This document shows, one piece after another, positions 52,065 through 54,918 of a DNA stretch of 54,918 bases (position 1 is the first letter of the stretch; each line of letters begins with the position of its first letter). The translations under genes and the position numbers were made by a program. The notes beneath the pieces were generated by a model. It searched no databases, was not told the DNA's origin, and saw only the letters and a list, made by a program, of their open reading frames with translations. The stretch lies in NCBI GenBank assembly GCA_031367895.1, contig JANLQP010000332.1:1-54918 (forward strand). Reading direction: 5' to 3'. Source of the DNA: Ga0077555 sp031367895 (GTDB lineage Bacteria; Pseudomonadota; Alphaproteobacteria; Rhizobiales; Hyphomicrobiaceae).

Positions 52065-52601
52065 CTAGTAGCAGGCGCCGTTAGGGCAGAAAGCTTTCTG
52101 CGGCTCGAATGGCGTGACTTGTTTCGCTGCGAGTGCATCGAGGAATCCGCCCTCGGCCTTCTTTTTCGGCGGACTGAAATCACCGGCCAGATGCCGCGTC
52201 AGATCGGACTTGATCTCGGCCGTCTTGTCCTCGGTGCAATACTCGCTCGGGTCACCGATTTTTCCGGCAACCGACGAGCGCGTCATGTCAAAGATTTTTT
52301 CGGCCTTTGCAGCGCCGCCGGCCGCGTTCTCCTGGCCCGCTTCGAAGGCCAGATAGTTCGCTTTCAGCATGGTCGGGTCGAAATTATAACCGCACTTTGC
52401 CGCCCGTGCCGAGATGGCGCCAACCTGCAGGGCACGCTCACTCACGGGGTCAGCCGGCTTTGCCGTACCTGGCAGCAGCGAACCGGTGGTCAATCCGGAA
52501 CTCGCCGACGAGCAACCGGCGAGTGCCAGCGCAAGCCCCAAGCCGACGATGCCTTTAGCGGCGCGCCGACGGCTGTTGACGATGTGCCGAAAGATGGTCA
52601 T
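52065..52601 (-). CDS. Lipoprotein of unknown function with conserved cysteines
   Basis: A 178-residue predicted lipoprotein. The leader IFRHIVNSRRRAAKGIVGLG runs into LALALAGC, a good lipobox at about residue 30. The mature part contains four further Cys (AAKCGYNF, SEYCTED, and AFCPNGACY at the very end), and a helical middle (KANYLAFEAGQENAAGGAAK). I do not recognise a family. ATG 52599-52601 has GGAGGGGAG upstream; the longer frame is repeat-derived. It is separated from the VWA gene upstream by a palindromic element. Confidence 0.8.
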   Translation of the reverse strand: MTIFRHIVNSRRRAAKGIVGLGLALALAGCSSASSGLTTGSLLPGTAKPADPVSERALQVGAISARAAKCGYNFDPTMLKANYLAFEAGQENAAGGAAKAEKIFDMTRSSVAGKIGDPSEYCTEDKTAEIKSDLTRHLAGDFSPPKKKAEGGFLDALAAKQVTPFEPQKAFCPNGACY

Positions 52602-52730
52602 GGCCCTGCTCCCCTCCGCAGATACGCCGCGACGTGTGTTTATCGTTCTTCGTAGCACGGCTGTATTGCGGAAATAAAGGCGCCACGACAACGCATAGAA
52701 GTTTGTCGCAGGGATAACGCCTGTAACCCC

Positions 52731-52845
52731 CTTCGGATGTGCAAACAAAACCGCCCGAGTGTGCCCAAGCGCTCGAGTATTCACGCGCCAGATGCGCCAA
52801 GTCGGAGCCATGTCTTCGACACGACGGGCATCCGAAGGCGCGAGC
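52731..52845. repeat. Palindromic element after the VWA gene
   Basis: Two pieces of the dispersed element: CTTCGGATG at 52731-52739, and CACGCGCCAGATGCG (52782-52796) with its partner GGGCATCCGAAGGCGCGAG (52826-52844). The inner part differs from other copies. It ends 2 bases from the VWA-gene stop (52848), so it may act as a terminator stem. Confidence 0.7.
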
Positions 52846-52847
52846 AA

Positions 52848-54023
52848 TCACCGCATCAGCGCCTTCATCGCGCCATCGAGGCCGCCGAGCGTCAGCGGGA
52901 ACATCCGGTTCTCCATGATGTCGCCAACGAGCTTGATCGAGGGCGTCCAGCTCCAGTGCTGCTCGGGCACGGGATTGAGCCAGACGCAGTGCTCGTAGAT
53001 GCCGGTGACGCGCTTCAGCCACGACGAACCAGCTTCCTCGTTCATGTGCTCGACGGAACCGCCGGGCACCGTGATCTCGTAGGGGCTCATAGACGCGTCG
53101 CCGATGAAGATCACCCGATAATCGGCCGGGAACTTGTGCAGCACGTCCCAAGTCGCAGTCTTCTCGGTCCAGCGCCGCTTGTTGTCCTTCCAGACGAACT
53201 CGTAGAGGCAGTTGTGGAAGTAGTAGTGCTGCATGTGCTTGAACTCGGCGCGCGAAGCCGAAAACAGCTCCTCCGCCAGCTTGATGTGCCAGTCCATCGA
53301 GCCGCCGATGTCGAAGAACATCAGCACTTTCACGGTGTTGCGCCGCTCCGGCCGCATCTGGATGTCGAGATAGCCCTTGTGCGCGGTGCCCTTGATCGTG
53401 CCGTCGAGATCAAGCTCTTCGGCAGCACCCTCGCGCGCGAACTTGCGCAAGCGCCGCAGCGCTACCTTGATATTCCGCGTGCCGAGTTCGACGTTATCGT
53501 CGAGGTCCTTGAACTCGCGCTTGTCCCAGACTTTCACAGCGCGGAAATTCTTGTTCTCCTTCTGGCCGATGCGCACGCCAGCAGGGTTGTACCCCTCCGC
53601 GCCATACGGCGACGTACCGCCGGTGCCGATCCACTTCTTGCCGCCCTGATGGCGGCCCTTCTGTTCCTCGAGGCGCTTCTTCAGCTACTCCATGATCTTG
53701 TCCCAGCCGCCCATCGCCTCGATCTTCGCCTTCTCCTCGTCGGAGAGGTAGAGCGAGTTGACGGCGCGCAGCCATTCCTCGGGGATTTCGACCTCGGCGG
53801 CATCGCTCATCAGCTCCAGGCCCTTGAAGACGTGGCCGAAGACCTGGTCGAACTTATCGAGGTGCTTCTCGTCTTTCACCAGGGTGGCGCGCGAGAGATA
53901 ATAGAAATGCTCGACCCGCTGTTCGGCGAGGTCGGCCTTCAAGGCTTCCATCAGCAGCAGGTATTCCTTGAGCGTCACCGGCAGCTTGGCGGCTTTCAGC
54001 TCGTGGAAGAAGGTCGTGAACAT
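52848..54023 (-). pseudogene. VWA-domain protein (CoxE-like family) interrupted by one in-frame amber codon
   Basis: The minus-strand frame from ATG 54021-54023 to the stop at 52848 encodes a 391-codon VWA-domain protein with a single TAG at 53685-53687 (codon 113) between ...GGWDKIME and LKKRLEEQKGRHQGGKKW. Both sides are in the same frame and read as one continuous protein; the TAG replaces what is normally Glu (GAG). The second part carries VKVLMFFDIGGSMDWHIKLA, a MIDAS-like D-x-G-G-S motif, and FIGDASMSPYEI, as in MoxR-linked VWA proteins. The usual AAA (MoxR) gene is not in the window. It could be a nonsense mutation, a sequencing error or restarted translation from an internal start. 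Confidence 0.82.
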
Positions 54024-54102
54024 GGGGTGTCTCGCGCTGGCCCAGTCGGCGTATGGACGGACTATCACGAAGGTTGCCGCCGTTGGCAAGCGAGAGGGCG
54101 TA

Positions 54103-54245
54103 GGTCGGAGCGAACGGGTCAAGACGCCAATGATGGCCGATGGCCTCGCACCTGTGCGGTCCGAGTGCGCCGGACGAGTATGTCGGACTTCACCGGAGCA
54201 GCTGACCGTACATAAGAACGATGTCGGGGCCGGTTCACTCCGACC
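54103..54245. mobile_element. MITE-like element, copy 2
   Basis: A 143-base non-coding block with terminal inverted repeats GGTCGGAGCGAACGGG (54103-54118) and CCGGTTCACTCCGACC (54230-54245), which match at 14 of 16 positions. Ends and inner GTCGGACTTC are shared with 15507-15655. It lies in the 320-base gap between the VWA gene and the acyl-CoA dehydrogenase gene, and so in the promoter region of both. No target duplication is evident. Confidence 0.6.
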
Positions 54246-54343
54246 GGTGGTTACGGTCTGACCCAGACACGGCCCCTTTCCGCAAAGCTCCAGCCCCCAT
54301 ATGGTGCCCGCAAACCTGCCCCGCGACCGGAAAGGCTGCCCCC

Positions 54344-54918
54344 ATGTCCATCCCGAACGAGTACCCGACACTCAATTTCGGCCTCGGTGAGACCGCCGAT
54401 CAGCTGCGCCGGACCGTGCGCGCCTTTGCCTCGAACGAGGTGGCGCCGATCGCCGCCGAGATCGACAAGACCGACCGGTTCCCGCGTGAGCTCTGGCCCA
54501 AGATGGGCGACCTCGGCCTGCACGGAATCACGGTCGAGGAGGAGTACGGCGGCTCCGGCCTCGGCTATCTCGAGCACTGCGTCGCGGTCGAGGAGATGTC
54601 GCGGGCGTCGGCGGCCGTCGGCTTGTCGTACGGCGCGCACTCAAACCTCTGCGTCAACCAGATCCGCCGCAACGGCAATGACGCGCAAAAGAAAAAATAC
54701 CTGCCGAAACTGATCTCAGGTGAGCACGTCGGCTCACTTGCTATGAGCGAATCGGGCGCCGGCTCCGACGTCGTCTCCATGCAGTTGCGCGCCGACAAGA
54801 AGGGCGACCGCTACGTCCTCAACGGCACCAAGATGTGGATCACGAACGCGCCGGATGCGCAGGTGATCGTGGTCTACGCCAAGACCGATCCGGCAGCCGG
54901 ATCGCGCGGCATCACGGC
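54344..54918 (+). CDS. ivd: Isovaleryl-CoA dehydrogenase, N-terminal 191 residues, cut by the window edge
   Basis: The leucine-degradation acyl-CoA dehydrogenase that oxidises isovaleryl-CoA to 3-methylcrotonyl-CoA with FAD. LNFGLGETADQLRRTVRAFA and DLGLHGITVEEEYGGSGLGY near the start, VGLSYGAHSNLCVNQIRRNG near residue 92 (diagnostic of IVD), and AMSESGAGSDVVSM and NGTKMWITNAPDA, which bind FAD and substrate, are visible. The catalytic Glu lies beyond the edge. ATG 54344 has only a weak GGAAAGG upstream. The liuBCD genes expected nearby would lie outside. Confidence 0.92.
   Translation, partial: MSIPNEYPTLNFGLGETADQLRRTVRAFASNEVAPIAAEIDKTDRFPRELWPKMGDLGLHGITVEEEYGGSGLGYLEHCVAVEEMSRASAAVGLSYGAHSNLCVNQIRRNGNDAQKKKYLPKLISGEHVGSLAMSESGAGSDVVSMQLRADKKGDRYVLNGTKMWITNAPDAQVIVVYAKTDPAAGSRGIT

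Overview
The window is 54.9 kb of GC-rich DNA from an alphaproteobacterial chromosome, most likely order Hyphomicrobiales (Rhizobiales), in or near the Bradyrhizobiaceae. The reasons are the gene families and layouts (argH-lptM-lysA, PhaB, DUF1330, DUF442 phosphatase, a ROSE-type leader before an hsp20 gene) and intergenic repeats of the GTCATCCCGGG...CCCGGGACCCATG kind common in that group. This assignment is inference from memory of families; no search was possible. No rRNA, tRNA, CRISPR array, prophage or plasmid backbone was seen. Gene density is ordinary and most genes are housekeeping or general metabolism.

Layout. 1-813: 5' part of an oligoendopeptidase F gene. 931-6242 (minus): a three-subunit molybdoenzyme operon, best read as cytoplasmic sulfite dehydrogenase SoeABC, with a vapBC toxin-antitoxin module lodged between soeA and soeB by overlapping codons. 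6458-7050: candidate heat-shock promoter, ROSE-like RNA thermometer and hsp20. 7051-10015: a repeat-rich gap, a secreted alpha/beta hydrolase and an AAA/DUF4143 ATPase. 10089-13101: an unknown small gene, a hydantoinase and an acetamidase/formamidase. 13312-16871: phaB and two tandem paralogous TM1410/GH114-like proteins. 17227-20933: hydroxyacid dehydrogenase, epimerase, GST and two gene remnants. 21052-25010: two orphan iron-type substrate-binding proteins around a PPK2 gene, then a dead ISAs1 element. 25188-36659: mixed single-gene metabolism (TauD-like dioxygenase, cysK, M20 peptidase, GST, MBL hydrolase, UDG-like protein, DUF442 phosphatase, Lrp/AsnC regulator, GNAT, dehydrogenase, methyltransferase, thioesterase, deacetylase). 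36904-42010: a four-gene Gld-type ABC export operon. 42065-46155: DUF1330, an RhlE-type helicase, another orphan binding protein and a broken small gene. 46222-50106: lysA, lptM and argH, divergent from a TlpA-like thioredoxin. 50227-54918: an LhgO-like oxidase, a lipoprotein, a VWA-domain gene interrupted by an amber codon, and the 5' part of an isovaleryl-CoA dehydrogenase gene.

The most unusual signal is not one gene but layers of small dispersed repeats. (a) A palindromic element with CGCCGGATGC...GCATCCGAAGGCG arms occurs after several genes and also twice in frame inside soeB, adding a repeated peptide; some copies swap GGATG/CATCC for GGTTG/CAACC, which keeps the pairing. (b) A roughly 145-bp MITE-like element with GGTCGGAGTGAACCGG-type terminal inverted repeats occurs twice. 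(c) GGGACAGTCACC inverted repeats bracket cysK. (d) GGGTCAGACCC palindromes occur four times. (e) There are Hyphomicrobiales-type GTCATCC repeats. Together with an IS remnant, three decayed or frameshifted gene fragments and a nonsense-interrupted gene, they show a chromosome shaped by small mobile or REP-like sequences.
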